From: UBA9620 sp965220695
GTDB lineage: Bacteria; Acidobacteriota; Vicinamibacteria; Vicinamibacterales; UBA8438
Direction: 5' to 3'
Assembly: GCA_965220695.1 (NCBI GenBank)
Contig: OZ244838.1
Span: 4,340,001-4,404,000, forward strand
Length of the DNA: 64,000 nt
Shown here: in pieces, positions 44,344 to 53,519 of the stretch
How the letters are laid out: each line of letters begins with the position of its first letter
Position numbering within the stretch: position 1 is the first letter of the stretch
Position numbers and translations under genes: made by a program
The notes under the pieces: generated by a model
What the model saw: only the letters and a program-made list of their open reading frames with translations
The model's database searches: none
What the model was told of the DNA's origin: nothing

Positions 44344-45561
44344 GTGGCCGTACAGGCGCCTGCGCCGATCGGAGTCGGGAGCCGTCTCGAGGGCTTCTCC
44401 TATGCCATCCGCAACGTGGTCGCGGAGGCCAGGAAAGTCGAGGCGCGCGGTGGTCGGGTCACCTACCTGAATATCGGAGATCCCGTCGCCTTCGGGTTCC
44501 GCACGCCGCCGCATCTGATCGACGCGGTCACGCGCGCGATGCTGGACGGCGAGAACGGCTATACCCCCGCCGCCGGCATCTGGCCGGCGCGCGAGGCGGT
44601 GGCGGCCTCTTACCGCGCCGCCGGCCTTCCGCTTGGACCGGAACGGGTCATCCTGACCTCGGGCACGTCGGAAGGCATCGAGCTGACCCTGTCGGTGCTG
44701 GTCGACTCGGGAGACGAGGTGCTGATTCCGGTGCCGACGTATCCGTTCTACACCGCCACCTTGACCAAGCTCGGCGCCAGGGGGGTCTTCTACAGGACCG
44801 ACGCCGACAACGGGTGGATGCCCGATCTGGAACACATCCGGCGTCTGATCGGCCCGTCGACCCGCGCGATCGTCGTGATCGACCCGAACAACCCGACCGG
44901 GGCGGTGTATTCGACCGAGATCCGACGCGCGCTGATCGATCTGGCCAACGATCACGGCATCGTGATCCTTGCGGACGAGGTCTATGCGGATCTCGCCTAC
45001 GACGACCCGGTGCCGCCCATCGGCGCGCTGGACCCGGACGCGCCGGTCATTTCGTTCTCGTCCATATCGAAGGCGTATCAGGCCCCCGGCTGGCGCGCCG
45101 GCTGGCTGGCCGTGAGCGGGGGCGAACGGCTCGGCGCAGTGCTCGACGCGATCAACGAGCTGGCCGACGGGCGGCTCTGCAGCACCGGCCCGATGCAATT
45201 CGCCATCCTGGCGGCGTTGACCGGCGGCACCGATCACAAGCTCGCGTTCGTCCATGCCCTGCGGGCACGCGCCGAGACCACCGCCAGGCGCCTGAACGCC
45301 ATCGACGGAATTACGTGCGTCCCGCCGCGAGCCGCCTTCTATGCGATGCCGCGCGTCGAGTTGCCGCCCGGACGCACCGACGAGGACTATGTCTTCGGGC
45401 TGCTGCGAACCACGGGACTATTGTGCGTGCACGGTTCCGGCTTCGGCACCAGACCGGGCGACGGGTTCATGCGCATCGTGTTCCTGGCGTCGCCGCCGGA
45501 GTTGGACGCGATCTACGACACAATCGCCGACTTCACGGCCCGATTCCGCGCCGCGGCGTAG
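44344..45561 (+). CDS. Class I/II pyridoxal-phosphate aminotransferase
   Basis: Aminotransferase of 405 residues. It has VTYLNIGDPVAFGFRTPPHLIDAV near the N-terminus, the nucleotide-free PLP-binding landmarks IDPNNPTGAVYS and ADEVYADLAYD, and the Schiff-base lysine in SSISKAYQAPGWRAGW. The closing HGSGFGTRPGDGFMRIVFL fits alanine/aspartate-type enzymes. It starts with GTG 44344 near a divergent ACT-domain gene. Substrate is not certain, alanine-type transamination being likely. Confidence 0.9.
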   Translation: MAVQAPAPIGVGSRLEGFSYAIRNVVAEARKVEARGGRVTYLNIGDPVAFGFRTPPHLIDAVTRAMLDGENGYTPAAGIWPAREAVAASYRAAGLPLGPERVILTSGTSEGIELTLSVLVDSGDEVLIPVPTYPFYTATLTKLGARGVFYRTDADNGWMPDLEHIRRLIGPSTRAIVVIDPNNPTGAVYSTEIRRALIDLANDHGIVILADEVYADLAYDDPVPPIGALDPDAPVISFSSISKAYQAPGWRAGWLAVSGGERLGAVLDAINELADGRLCSTGPMQFAILAALTGGTDHKLAFVHALRARAETTARRLNAIDGITCVPPRAAFYAMPRVELPPGRTDEDYVFGLLRTTGLLCVHGSGFGTRPGDGFMRIVFLASPPELDAIYDTIADFTARFRAAA

Positions 45562-45587
45562 CCGTGCGCCGCGGTAAAGGAGGTTCC

Positions 45588-48341
45588 GTGCCAGCGGTCC
45601 TGCACCGCCTCGCCGGTGCATTCGTCATCCTGTTGGTACTTGCGGCTCGCGTGGCGGCGCAGACCGCCCAGCCGCCGCCACCCTACCAGCCACTGCTCGA
45701 CACGCTGCGCCAGGCGGTGCTGTCCGCCGATCACGAGGCGTTTCTCTCGCTGCTCACGCCCGACGCCGACCTGGACGCCGGCACGGAGTTCGCGCGGAAC
45801 GCGCTCACGGGGGCAGTCGACCGCGTCACGCTCACCCCTCGGTTCCAAGAGCCGCTCGACGACCTCCCGGTCGAGGCGGGGTATGACGTGACCGTCGAGG
45901 TGTTCTTCGAGGAGGACGCGAACGGACGACTCGAGACCTGGCAACTCGAGCTCGTGCGCACGGAAGATGACAACATCTGGGGCATCCGCGACCAGACGCA
46001 GGTCGATTCGATCGACGGTTTGCACAATCTGCGCCTGACCCCGACCAGGCAGTACAGCGCCGACAACCTGGTCGTGCTTGGAGAAGATCTGTCGCTGACC
46101 CTGTCAGAGGGTTCGGTGTTCGTCGCCGAAACCGCGGCGGGTGTCACCGGTCTCGTGCTGCTCGGCGACGGTGTCATGCACTTCGCCCCGCAACCGGAGG
46201 CCGAACGCGACCAGATGCGGATTTTCAGCGGAGACGACGCGCTCGACACGGAGTTCGACGCGGCGTTCATCCGCCTGCACCCGGAAGTGTTCAATTCACG
46301 GGTGTCGGCCAGCAGCCTGGTCGAGCGCGCCGTCGATGCCGGCGACCTGCGTCAGGCGACGGCCGTCTTCGACGAGTTCGTCGAGTTCTCGTTCAGGCTC
46401 GACCTCTCTCATATCAGCGACCGGGTCTGGTCGCTGATCCCTGGTGTCGGCGACTTCCTCGCCGAGGTCCGCAGCAAACGCGACGGCACGCTGACCTATG
46501 TCCAGGCGGCACGCCGTCCCGAAGACATCTCGCTCGCCGATCGGGAGGCCGGCCAGGTGATCGCGCTCTATCCCTCGGCGCGCAAGCGACTCACCCGGGG
46601 GCGCTACTACGCTGACAACGATCAACTGACCGTCGACATCCTGGACTACGACGTCACCGCCTCGTTCGAACCGCTGGGCGTCACCCAGCAGGCGCTGAAC
46701 GCGAGGCCTGAGCTGGTCGGCTGCCGGATCGAGGGTGCGTCCCGGCTCGCGATCCGCGTGAAGGGGCTGCCCATCCGCGCGTTCAACCTGCGGTTGGCCG
46801 ACGAGTTGGCGGTGTCGTCGGTCACGTCGCGCGAATTCGGACCGCTCCTCTTCTTCCGCATGAAGGGACAGAACAGCCTGTTCATCAATCTGCCCACGGA
46901 AGTGCCGGGCGGCACAGAGTTCACCATCACCGTGACGTACGCGGGCGATCTGCGCGCGCAGTTGCTTGACGAGAACTGGATCGCCACCCGGTATTTCTGG
47001 TTCGAAGCCGAGGGCCTGTACGGTCTGGGCACACCGCGCTACGTCTACAGCAATCGCAGCTACTGGTACCCGCAAGGGACCTTCACCGACTATGCCACCG
47101 CCACCCTCAATCTGTCGGTGCCGGCGGGCTGGGGCGTGGTGGCCAGCGGCGTCCCGCTCGACACCAACCCGCCGGCGGCCGAGCCGGCGGGCACCCAACC
47201 ACGGCAGTTCTCGTTCGCCACGCTGCAGCCGGCCCGGTACCTGTCCGCGGTGATCTCCCGATTCAGGGGCGAGACCGCGCCCACGCAGCACGTCCGGCTG
47301 TCGGGCGTGACGGCGCGGCCGGCGGCGTCACTCCCGGAGGGCGCCGTCTACTACGACACGCTCGCGATCGACTCGCTGGCCAACACGGCCAGGGTCGACG
47401 AGATCGGCGCAATCGCGGACGAGACCGCGGCCATCGCGTCGTTCTATGCATCGCTGCTCGGCGACATTCCCTATCCGTCGATGACGGTCGCGGTCACGGA
47501 CAGCCGCTTGCCGGGAGGCCACAGTCCCGCATATTTCGCGATCCTGAACCACGAGCTGCCACGTACGCCCGGTGTGATCGTGTCGTGGCAGACCGACCCG
47601 GTGAGTTTCAGCAGTCATCCGTCGTTCTTTCTGGCCCACGAGATCGCGCATCAATGGTGGGGGCAGGCGGTGGGCTGGAAGAACTACCACGAGCAATGGC
47701 TGAGCGAGGGACTCGCCCAGTATTTTGCGGCGCTCTACGCAGAGCAGAGTTCCGGTCCTGAGGTGTTCGGCGATATCGTGAGCAAGATGCGCCGGTGGGC
47801 GATGCGGCACTCCGACCAGGGCCCTGTCTATCTCGGGTACCGACTGGGGCATCTCGACGGTGAAACGCGCGTGTTCCGGGCGCTGGTCTACAACAAGGGC
47901 GCCATGGTCATGCACATGCTGCGCGGCCTCATCGGAGACGAGGCCTTCTTTGCAGGATTGCGCAACTTCTATCACGAGTGGCGTTTCAGGAAGGCCGGTA
48001 CCGACGCCCTGCAGCTTGCGTTCGAAATCGAGTCGGGACAACCGCTGGACCGGTTCTTCGAGCGCTGGATTCACGAATCGGGGCTGCCCGAACTCGAGTT
48101 CTCGTCGCGCGTGGACACGACCCCGGCCGGCGAGGACATCATCCTGCGGTTCGAGCAACGTACCGAGCGGATCTACGATCTGCCGGTGACGGTCGACCTC
48201 GTGTATCGATCAGGAGAGGAACAGACCGTGGTCGTACCGGTGACCGACCGGGTCACCGAGTTGCGCGTGCCGGCCAAAGGACGCCTGCGACGCGTCAGGG
48301 TCAATCGCGACGATGTGGCATTGGCGGAGATTGACCAGTAG
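45588..48341 (+). CDS. Secreted M1-family aminopeptidase-like protein
   Basis: Zinc peptidase-like protein of 917 residues. It has a signal peptide (LVLAARVAAQ), a long N-terminal region to about residue 450 of mostly beta character, and an M1 catalytic domain with zinc motif HEIAHQWWG at about residue 684, followed by NYHEQWLSEGLAQYF whose glutamate is the third ligand. The GAMEN-like exopeptidase motif is replaced by GGHSPAYFAILNHEL. The GTG start has AAAGGAGG upstream. The N-terminal extension suggests a processing or repair role outside the cytoplasm. Its 3' end overlaps a minus-strand gene by 41 bp. Confidence 0.88.
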   Translation: MPAVLHRLAGAFVILLVLAARVAAQTAQPPPPYQPLLDTLRQAVLSADHEAFLSLLTPDADLDAGTEFARNALTGAVDRVTLTPRFQEPLDDLPVEAGYDVTVEVFFEEDANGRLETWQLELVRTEDDNIWGIRDQTQVDSIDGLHNLRLTPTRQYSADNLVVLGEDLSLTLSEGSVFVAETAAGVTGLVLLGDGVMHFAPQPEAERDQMRIFSGDDALDTEFDAAFIRLHPEVFNSRVSASSLVERAVDAGDLRQATAVFDEFVEFSFRLDLSHISDRVWSLIPGVGDFLAEVRSKRDGTLTYVQAARRPEDISLADREAGQVIALYPSARKRLTRGRYYADNDQLTVDILDYDVTASFEPLGVTQQALNARPELVGCRIEGASRLAIRVKGLPIRAFNLRLADELAVSSVTSREFGPLLFFRMKGQNSLFINLPTEVPGGTEFTITVTYAGDLRAQLLDENWIATRYFWFEAEGLYGLGTPRYVYSNRSYWYPQGTFTDYATATLNLSVPAGWGVVASGVPLDTNPPAAEPAGTQPRQFSFATLQPARYLSAVISRFRGETAPTQHVRLSGVTARPAASLPEGAVYYDTLAIDSLANTARVDEIGAIADETAAIASFYASLLGDIPYPSMTVAVTDSRLPGGHSPAYFAILNHELPRTPGVIVSWQTDPVSFSSHPSFFLAHEIAHQWWGQAVGWKNYHEQWLSEGLAQYFAALYAEQSSGPEVFGDIVSKMRRWAMRHSDQGPVYLGYRLGHLDGETRVFRALVYNKGAMVMHMLRGLIGDEAFFAGLRNFYHEWRFRKAGTDALQLAFEIESGQPLDRFFERWIHESGLPELEFSSRVDTTPAGEDIILRFEQRTERIYDLPVTVDLVYRSGEEQTVVVPVTDRVTELRVPAKGRLRRVRVNRDDVALAEIDQ

Positions 48342-48759
48342 ACTCCGGCGTCACGAGATAGATCGCGGCAACGGTGGCGTTCCGCTGGACCAGCGCCAGT
48401 GCGAACTCCAACACGAAGCGGGTGCCGCCGTACTCGTAGAAGCGTACCAGTCGCTCACCGGCGGGTGTCTGGTGGACCACGTCTCGACCCATCTCGGCGC
48501 GACGCCCGAGCAGCGCGGCGACATGTGCCGCCGTGTCGCCGACCCGCACACTCTTGCCATCCTCGAACAACAGGACCGGCACGCGCGTCGCGCCCGCGGG
48601 CACGCCGTTCGGCGTCGGCGTCCCGGACGGGACCGCTGCATCACCGGTCGCCTCCCGCAGCTCGCGCACGACGTTCGTGGCCACGATCGCGGCAGCGGCG
48701 AGGAACAACGCGGCCAGCAGCCACTGGAGCAGCGGCGCCGACCGGTGCAGCAGGTTCAT
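48301..48759 (-). CDS. Hypothetical protein with N-terminal membrane anchor
   Basis: Protein of 152 residues with one hydrophobic helix near the N-terminus (LLQWLLAALFLAAAAIVATNVV) and a soluble C-terminal part containing GTRFVLEFALALVQRNATVAAIYLV. I recognise no family. ATG 48795 is a longer alternative. It is convergent with, and overlaps, the M1 peptidase gene by 41 bp. Confidence 0.6.
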   Translation of the reverse strand: MNLLHRSAPLLQWLLAALFLAAAAIVATNVVRELREATGDAAVPSGTPTPNGVPAGATRVPVLLFEDGKSVRVGDTAAHVAALLGRRAEMGRDVVHQTPAGERLVRFYEYGGTRFVLEFALALVQRNATVAAIYLVTPESTGQSPPMPHRRD

Positions 48760-48769
48760 CTCGAAGAGG

Positions 48770-48861
48770 GTGGCATCCCACACGCGGGGATGCAAGCCGG
48801 AGACGTCGGACCTGTCGCCTGTCGATCACGTGGCATCTCACACGCGTAGACGCAAGGCCGG
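48770..48861 (+). repeat. Imperfect direct repeat upstream of the DsbD-like gene
   Basis: About 31 bp recur at 48770-48800 and 48830-48861, 60 bp apart: GTGGCAT(C/T)(C/T)CACACGCG..., then GCAAG(G)CCGG. The divergent arrangement with the minus-strand gene makes a regulatory role possible but unproven. Confidence 0.5.
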
Positions 48862-48920
48862 CGGCGCAGATCGGCGCCGTGCGACCCGGGGACGGTCACC
48901 GGAGGGGTCCGGAGCTTGAT

Positions 48921-50747
48921 ATGATGCTGACACGGAGCGTTCGTCACGGACTATCTGTGGAGGCGGCAGTGAGAGCAACCCTCGGCGTCCACCGCCGATT
49001 CTCAACGGCGGTGCTGTGCGGCGCGATCGCGCTGGCCGGTCCAGCCGCGGCGCAACTGCGTCCACCTGAGGTGTCGATCGCGCCGGTCACGGAGACTGAC
49101 GCGGCGCACCCTGGTACAACCACGCGGGTGGCGCTGGAAGTGAAGCTCGACCCGGGCTTCCACGTCAACTCGGACACCCCGCTCGACGACAGCCTGATTC
49201 CCACGGCCCTCACTCTCGAGACGCCGGAGGGATTCTCGCTCCAGGGCGTCGCGTTCCCCGAGGCGATTCTGATCGACCAGGTCATCGCGGACGAACCGCT
49301 GGCGGTCTTCGAGGAGGAGTTCAGGATCGGCGCGATTGTCGACCTGGATGCCTCGCTGGCACCGGGAAGCTATGCCCTCCCCGGCACCTTCCGCTACCAG
49401 GCCTGCAACGATCGGGTGTGCTTCGCACCGGTCAACGCAGCAGTCGAGTTCGATGTGACGGTGGCGCCGCCGAGCCGGACACTCAGCACGGTTCGGGGCG
49501 ATCTCTTCGACGGATTGCGTCTGGCCGACCCGGCAGCCGGCGACCCGGGCACCGCCCCGGTGATCACCGCACCCATGCTCGACGACTTGACGGTCCTCGC
49601 GGCGCTCGAGGACTTCGAGGTCCTGGGCAGCACGGGGGGCTATCTGGGCGACGAAGATTTCTTGAACTTCATGGCCGCCGCCGAGTCTGGCGAAGGTGAG
49701 CGCGGCTGGTTCGAAGGGCGGGGGCCGCTGGCGATCCTGGCGCTCATCCTCGCTGGCGGCCTGGCGTTGAACCTGACCCCATGCGTGCTGCCGATGATTC
49801 CGATCAACCTCGCCATCATCGGCGCCGGCACGCGGGCAGGGTCCCGGACCCGAGGCTTCGCGCTCGGGGGAGCCTACGGGCTCGCCATGGCCGTGGTGTA
49901 CGGCGCCCTGGGGCTCGCCGTCATCCTGACCGCCGGCACCTTCGGCACGATCAACTCGTCTCCGTGGTTCAACCTCGGTATCGCCGCGTTGTTCGTCGTG
50001 CTGGGACTCGCCATGTTCGATGTGCTGGCAATCGATTTTTCACGGTTGCAGTCCAGGCTGTCCCGGAGCGGGAACGACCGCGGGTCCTTCGTCGTCGCCT
50101 TCGGCATGGGTGCGGTGGCGGCGCTGCTCGCCGGCGCCTGCGTCGCTCCGGTGGTCATCCAGGTCATCGTCTTTTCGAGCAACCTCTACAACACGGGCAC
50201 GTCCATCGCGCTCCTGCTGCCGTTCTTTCTCGGCATCGGCATGGCGCTGCCCTGGCCCATCGCCGGCGCCGGTCTCTCGTTCATGCCGAAACCCGGGCCC
50301 TGGATGGTGCATGTCAAGCATGCCTTCGGGGTGTTCATCCTGGGCACCGCGGTCTACTACGGCTATCTGGGTTACGGACTCATCGCGCAACGGTGGGTCG
50401 ATCCGGCCGAGGTCGCCGACAGCGTGCAGGAGCTCCTCGACGAGGGCTGGTACGCCTCGCTGGGCCAGGGGCTGCAAGCGGCACAGGCTGACGACAAGCT
50501 CGTGCTGGTGGACATGTGGGCGACATGGTGCAAGAACTGCCTGACGATGGACCGGACGACGTTGAAGGCCCCGGCGGTCGAGTCCGGCCTCGAGCACTAC
50601 GTCAAGGTCAAGTTCCAGGCGGAAGATCCGGACGCCTCACCGGCGCGAGAGGTTCTGCAGCACCTCGACGGCATCGGTCTCCCGACCTACGCTATTCTGC
50701 GGCCGCGTTCCGCCGAAGGGAGCCGCGGCGTGGAGGGTGAACGGTGA
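48921..50747 (+). CDS. DsbD-like thiol:disulfide interchange protein
   Basis: Membrane protein of 608 residues. The N-terminal periplasmic domain carries QACNDRVC (Cys pair near residues 162-167), the central eight-helix core has LTPCVLPMIPINL (Cys288) and GACVAPVVIQVIVF (Cys407), and a C-terminal thioredoxin-like domain carries WATWCKNCL (Cys537, Cys540) with cis-proline GLPTYAIL. This is the electron relay from cytosolic thioredoxin to periplasmic substrates. It probably supplies reducing power to secreted thiol/selenol proteins. Starts at ATG 48921 with GGAG 7 nt upstream. A lipoprotein gene overlaps its stop. Confidence 0.92.
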   Translation: MMLTRSVRHGLSVEAAVRATLGVHRRFSTAVLCGAIALAGPAAAQLRPPEVSIAPVTETDAAHPGTTTRVALEVKLDPGFHVNSDTPLDDSLIPTALTLETPEGFSLQGVAFPEAILIDQVIADEPLAVFEEEFRIGAIVDLDASLAPGSYALPGTFRYQACNDRVCFAPVNAAVEFDVTVAPPSRTLSTVRGDLFDGLRLADPAAGDPGTAPVITAPMLDDLTVLAALEDFEVLGSTGGYLGDEDFLNFMAAAESGEGERGWFEGRGPLAILALILAGGLALNLTPCVLPMIPINLAIIGAGTRAGSRTRGFALGGAYGLAMAVVYGALGLAVILTAGTFGTINSSPWFNLGIAALFVVLGLAMFDVLAIDFSRLQSRLSRSGNDRGSFVVAFGMGAVAALLAGACVAPVVIQVIVFSSNLYNTGTSIALLLPFFLGIGMALPWPIAGAGLSFMPKPGPWMVHVKHAFGVFILGTAVYYGYLGYGLIAQRWVDPAEVADSVQELLDEGWYASLGQGLQAAQADDKLVLVDMWATWCKNCLTMDRTTLKAPAVESGLEHYVKVKFQAEDPDASPAREVLQHLDGIGLPTYAILRPRSAEGSRGVEGER

Positions 50748-51151
50748 TCAGACATGCAGGGCCGGCGATCGGGGCAGCGCTGCTGCTGGCCGGGTGCGCG
50801 ATGCAGCCTGGCGAAGCGAACCTGCAAGACTCCTTTACCGCACAGATCGCCGCGGTCGAAGGAGTCGACAACCTCGAACTGACGGATGGCGAACTGACAT
50901 TCCGTGGACCGGATGGACGGGGCGGAACGGGAGACTGGCATGTGCGCATCGAGTCGGCAGTGCTCGAGGCGCGTGACGACGAGCGGGTGCCGTTCGAAGG
51001 ACACATCCGCTCGACCTGGTCGCTCAACGGGACGCCTGTCGACCCGCCTATGCGCGCGATGTCCTTTCTGCCGCAGGAGTTTCTCGATAGCGGAATCGCG
51101 GAGGTCTGCTACGCGCTGTGGGATGCGGACCAGAACGCGTGGGACTGGTAG
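50744..51151 (+). CDS. Small lipoprotein of unknown function
   Basis: Protein of 135 residues with a lipobox (LLLAGCAMQ), so a lipid-anchored exported protein. The soluble part has ELTFRGPDGRGGTGDWHVRIESAVLE, and RPVGTPVDPPMRAMSFLPQEFL is notable. GTG start overlaps the DsbD-like stop as GTGA with GGAGGG upstream, so the two are cotranslated. No homologue is recognised; its DsbD context suggests, without proof, a role in envelope redox or protein folding. Confidence 0.75.
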   Translation: MIRHAGPAIGAALLLAGCAMQPGEANLQDSFTAQIAAVEGVDNLELTDGELTFRGPDGRGGTGDWHVRIESAVLEARDDERVPFEGHIRSTWSLNGTPVDPPMRAMSFLPQEFLDSGIAEVCYALWDADQNAWDW

Positions 51152-51163
51152 GGGCGATTCTGC

Positions 51164-51199
51164 CAGCAGTCCGTGGTGAAATCCCGCGCCGCACCGAGA
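51164..51199 (+). repeat. Dispersed hairpin repeat, copy C
   Basis: CAGCAGTCCGTGGTGAAATC-type sequence followed by CCGCGCCGCACCGAG lies 12 bp after the lipoprotein stop. It shares the CGTGG/CCGCG stem with the other copies. Confidence 0.7.
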
Positions 51200-51234
51200 T
51201 TGGCGCTGCGCCCGCGTGGCAAGGCGAGAAGTAG

Positions 51235-51255
51235 GGGCAACCCTTGTGGTTGCCC
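51235..51255. terminator. Bidirectional hairpin between convergent genes
   Basis: GGGCAACC-cttgt-GGTTGCCC is a perfect 8-bp stem between the lipoprotein (plus) and lipid-kinase (minus) genes, ending 10 bp before the kinase stop codon. Its position between two stops fits a shared terminator. Confidence 0.6.
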
Positions 51256-51265
51256 TGTTCGTCTC

Positions 51266-52165
51266 CTAGAGCGGCGCCCGCACCCGCAACGCTCCCGGAT
51301 GCATCGTCGCGGCCAGCGAGACCCCGCCGTGGACCACTTCTCCATCGACATGGAAACAGATCGGCCGGGCGGCCGTGATCCTGACGTTGCGCACCGATAA
51401 CGTGGTCACCCCCGGATTCTGATCGACTGTGCCGTTGAACAACCTGCGGACGCCCCCCGGCACCTGCCGCGCGCGCAGCGGCGGGACAACCACCAGTTCG
51501 ATTCGCCCGTCATCGAGCTTGGCGTGCGGGGCGATACGGGCATCGTTGCCGTACTGCGTGCCGTTGGCGAACACGACCATGAGCGCACGACGCGTCCAGG
51601 TCTCTCCGGCGGCAGTCACGGTGTATACCTGCGGCTTGTATCGAAACAGCGTGGACAGCGTCACCCGCACGTAACCGAGCATCCCCCGATCGGCGCACTG
51701 GCTGAAGCCCTCGGCCACCGTCGCGTCCAGCCCGATCCCGGCCAGATTCACGAACAGGCGGCCACCCAGTTCGCCAACGTCGATCACGCGGTCCCGACCC
51801 TGAATCACCGCCGCGATGGCGCGTTCGGGGTCGCGGCTGATGCCCAGTTCGCGGGCCAGCCCGTTCCCCGACCCGGCCGGCACGATCCCCAGCACGCCCT
51901 CGCGAAACGCCAGCGCCGACGCGACCTCGTTCACGGTACCGTCACCGCCCCAGGCGACGACCGGCGACGCGCCCCGGACCGCATAGTCCGACGCGACCTC
52001 GCGCGCGTGGCCGGGGTGTTCGGTGAACACGACGTCGCACGGCGTGGCGCCGCGCGCAAACGCCGCGCGCACGAGGTCGGCCGAGCGGCGGCTGCGGGCC
52101 CGACTGGCCCGCGGGCCGGCGACGGGATTGATGATGGCGACCGCTCTCCGCGCTGGCGTACTCAT
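51266..52165 (-). CDS. Diacylglycerol/lipid kinase-like protein (YegS/DgkB family)
   Basis: Kinase of 299 residues. It has the ATP-binding start RRAVAIINPVAGPRAS, the signature VVAWGGDGTVNEVASAL, GIVPAGSGNGLARELGI and the C-terminal domain NGTQYGNDARIAPHAKLDDG, which fit DAGK-cat lipid kinases such as YegS, DgkB or sphingosine-kinase-like members. It phosphorylates a lipid hydroxyl with ATP; the exact lipid is uncertain. ATG 52165 is chosen over 52183. Confidence 0.9.
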   Translation of the reverse strand: MSTPARRAVAIINPVAGPRASRARSRRSADLVRAAFARGATPCDVVFTEHPGHAREVASDYAVRGASPVVAWGGDGTVNEVASALAFREGVLGIVPAGSGNGLARELGISRDPERAIAAVIQGRDRVIDVGELGGRLFVNLAGIGLDATVAEGFSQCADRGMLGYVRVTLSTLFRYKPQVYTVTAAGETWTRRALMVVFANGTQYGNDARIAPHAKLDDGRIELVVVPPLRARQVPGGVRRLFNGTVDQNPGVTTLSVRNVRITAARPICFHVDGEVVHGGVSLAATMHPGALRVRAPL

Positions 52166-52241
52166 GGCGTCCGTGGTCCGCATACCGGCAACAGTCCACG
52201 CAGAGTGTCACCGCGGACCACGAATGTTATAGTAGCTGCCC

Positions 52242-53477
52242 ATGGTGGCGCGTCGGTGGGTTCGGGTTGCAATCGTCCTTGTAACTCTGGCGGCTCTCGG
52301 GTTCACGGGTGTCAGGGTTCGTCTCGCCGAACAGGCAATCGACGCCGAACAGGACGCCGAGCGTACCTTCACCGACCTCAGTTGGGCGTTCACCCTGTCC
52401 CTCGCCGATCTTCGCGCAGCGCAACAGGCCTACGTCGCTGTCGGACAGAATCAGCGCGACTGGATCAGCAAGGTCGACAGTCTGCTGAACACTGTCCGCG
52501 CCAGTCTCGACAATCTACGTCAGTCGGCGACCGAGGCCGCGTCGATCGACGCCCTTGACGCGGCTGAAGCCGCCCTCGCGGATCTGGCGGGTATCGACCA
52601 GCGCGCACGCGAGCAAGTGGCGCTCGAGCAGTCGTTGCTGGCGTCCGATCTCATTTTCACCGAGGGTCTGGACGCAGCCGATCGAGCGGCCGCGCAGGTC
52701 GAGTTCGCGCGCACGCGGGAGAGTGCCACCCGCGCCGAAGCTGTACGGTCGCAGCGACAGACGCAGGCGACGTTCGTGGCCTCCGCGGGCGCCGTGGCGC
52801 TCCTGGCGGTCCTTGTGCTCACGCCGGTGGCACGAGTACGGGATCCCGATACACCGGACACTCAGGCCGATGCCGCGGTGAGTTACCTGTCCGAGAACTC
52901 GGCGTGGTCATCCACGGAGCAACTGATGCTCCGCGGCGACGACCCGCCCACCTCCGACGAACCCGCCGAGACCACGGCGGCGGCGCCCCAGCCCGATCTG
53001 CGTGCCGCCGCCGAGTTGTGCACCGATCTGGGCATGGTGGGAGACACGAACGAGTTGCCGCCGCTGCTCGCGCGGGCCGCAGAGATCATGAACGCCAGTG
53101 GATTGATCGTCTGGGTGCGCGACTCCAACGGTCGCCTCCTGCGCCCCGCCATCGGTCATGGATACTCGGAGCAGGCTCTGGCCAGACTCGGCTCGATTCC
53201 CGAAGACGGAAAGAACGCGACTGCCGCTGCCTGTCGCAACGTGCAGATGCAGATCGTCGAGCGCAACGAGACCGGCATCGGCGCCCTGGCCACTCCGCTG
53301 CGATCGGTCGACCGTTGCCTCGGGGTCCTGTCCGCCGAGCTGCGTGATGGATGGGAATCAAGCGACGCGGTGCAAGCCAGCGCCGCCATCATCGCCGCCC
53401 AGATAGCCACGCTGCTGCCCAGCGATCCCCCAGTGGAGAGCGCCGCGCCGGAAGCCACCACGCAGGAATCGGCCTAG
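52242..53477 (+). CDS. Membrane protein with helical sensor region and GAF-like domain, no kinase
   Basis: Protein of 411 residues. It has one N-terminal helix (VAIVLVTLAALGFTGVRV), a CHASE3-like four-helix periplasmic region (about 30-165), a second helix (ATFVASAGAVALLAVLVL), a Pro/Thr-rich linker and a C-terminal GAF-like domain (about 265-390). Parts of the GAF read AEIMNASGLIVWVRDSNGRLLRPAIGHGYSE and ALATPLRSVDRCLGVLSAEL. No catalytic output domain is present, so it would have to signal to another protein. The layout resembles sensors of stress or of the envelope. Its stop TAG is the start of a TAGCAG-type motif. Confidence 0.7.
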   Translation: MVARRWVRVAIVLVTLAALGFTGVRVRLAEQAIDAEQDAERTFTDLSWAFTLSLADLRAAQQAYVAVGQNQRDWISKVDSLLNTVRASLDNLRQSATEAASIDALDAAEAALADLAGIDQRAREQVALEQSLLASDLIFTEGLDAADRAAAQVEFARTRESATRAEAVRSQRQTQATFVASAGAVALLAVLVLTPVARVRDPDTPDTQADAAVSYLSENSAWSSTEQLMLRGDDPPTSDEPAETTAAAPQPDLRAAAELCTDLGMVGDTNELPPLLARAAEIMNASGLIVWVRDSNGRLLRPAIGHGYSEQALARLGSIPEDGKNATAAACRNVQMQIVERNETGIGALATPLRSVDRCLGVLSAELRDGWESSDAVQASAAIIAAQIATLLPSDPPVESAAPEATTQESA

Positions 53478-53483
53478 CAGAAA

Positions 53484-53519
53484 CGCCGGTGCAACGCGGG
53501 GTTCTACCGCGGGCTGCTA
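53484..53519 (-). repeat. Dispersed hairpin repeat, copy D (reverse)
   Basis: Minus-strand TAGCAGCCCGCGGTAG... matches the repeat. Its stem is CGCGG/CCGCG, a perfect pairing where the other copies have CGTGG/CCGCG, a compensatory change. The leading TAG is the stop codon of the PDZ-protein gene. Confidence 0.7.
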
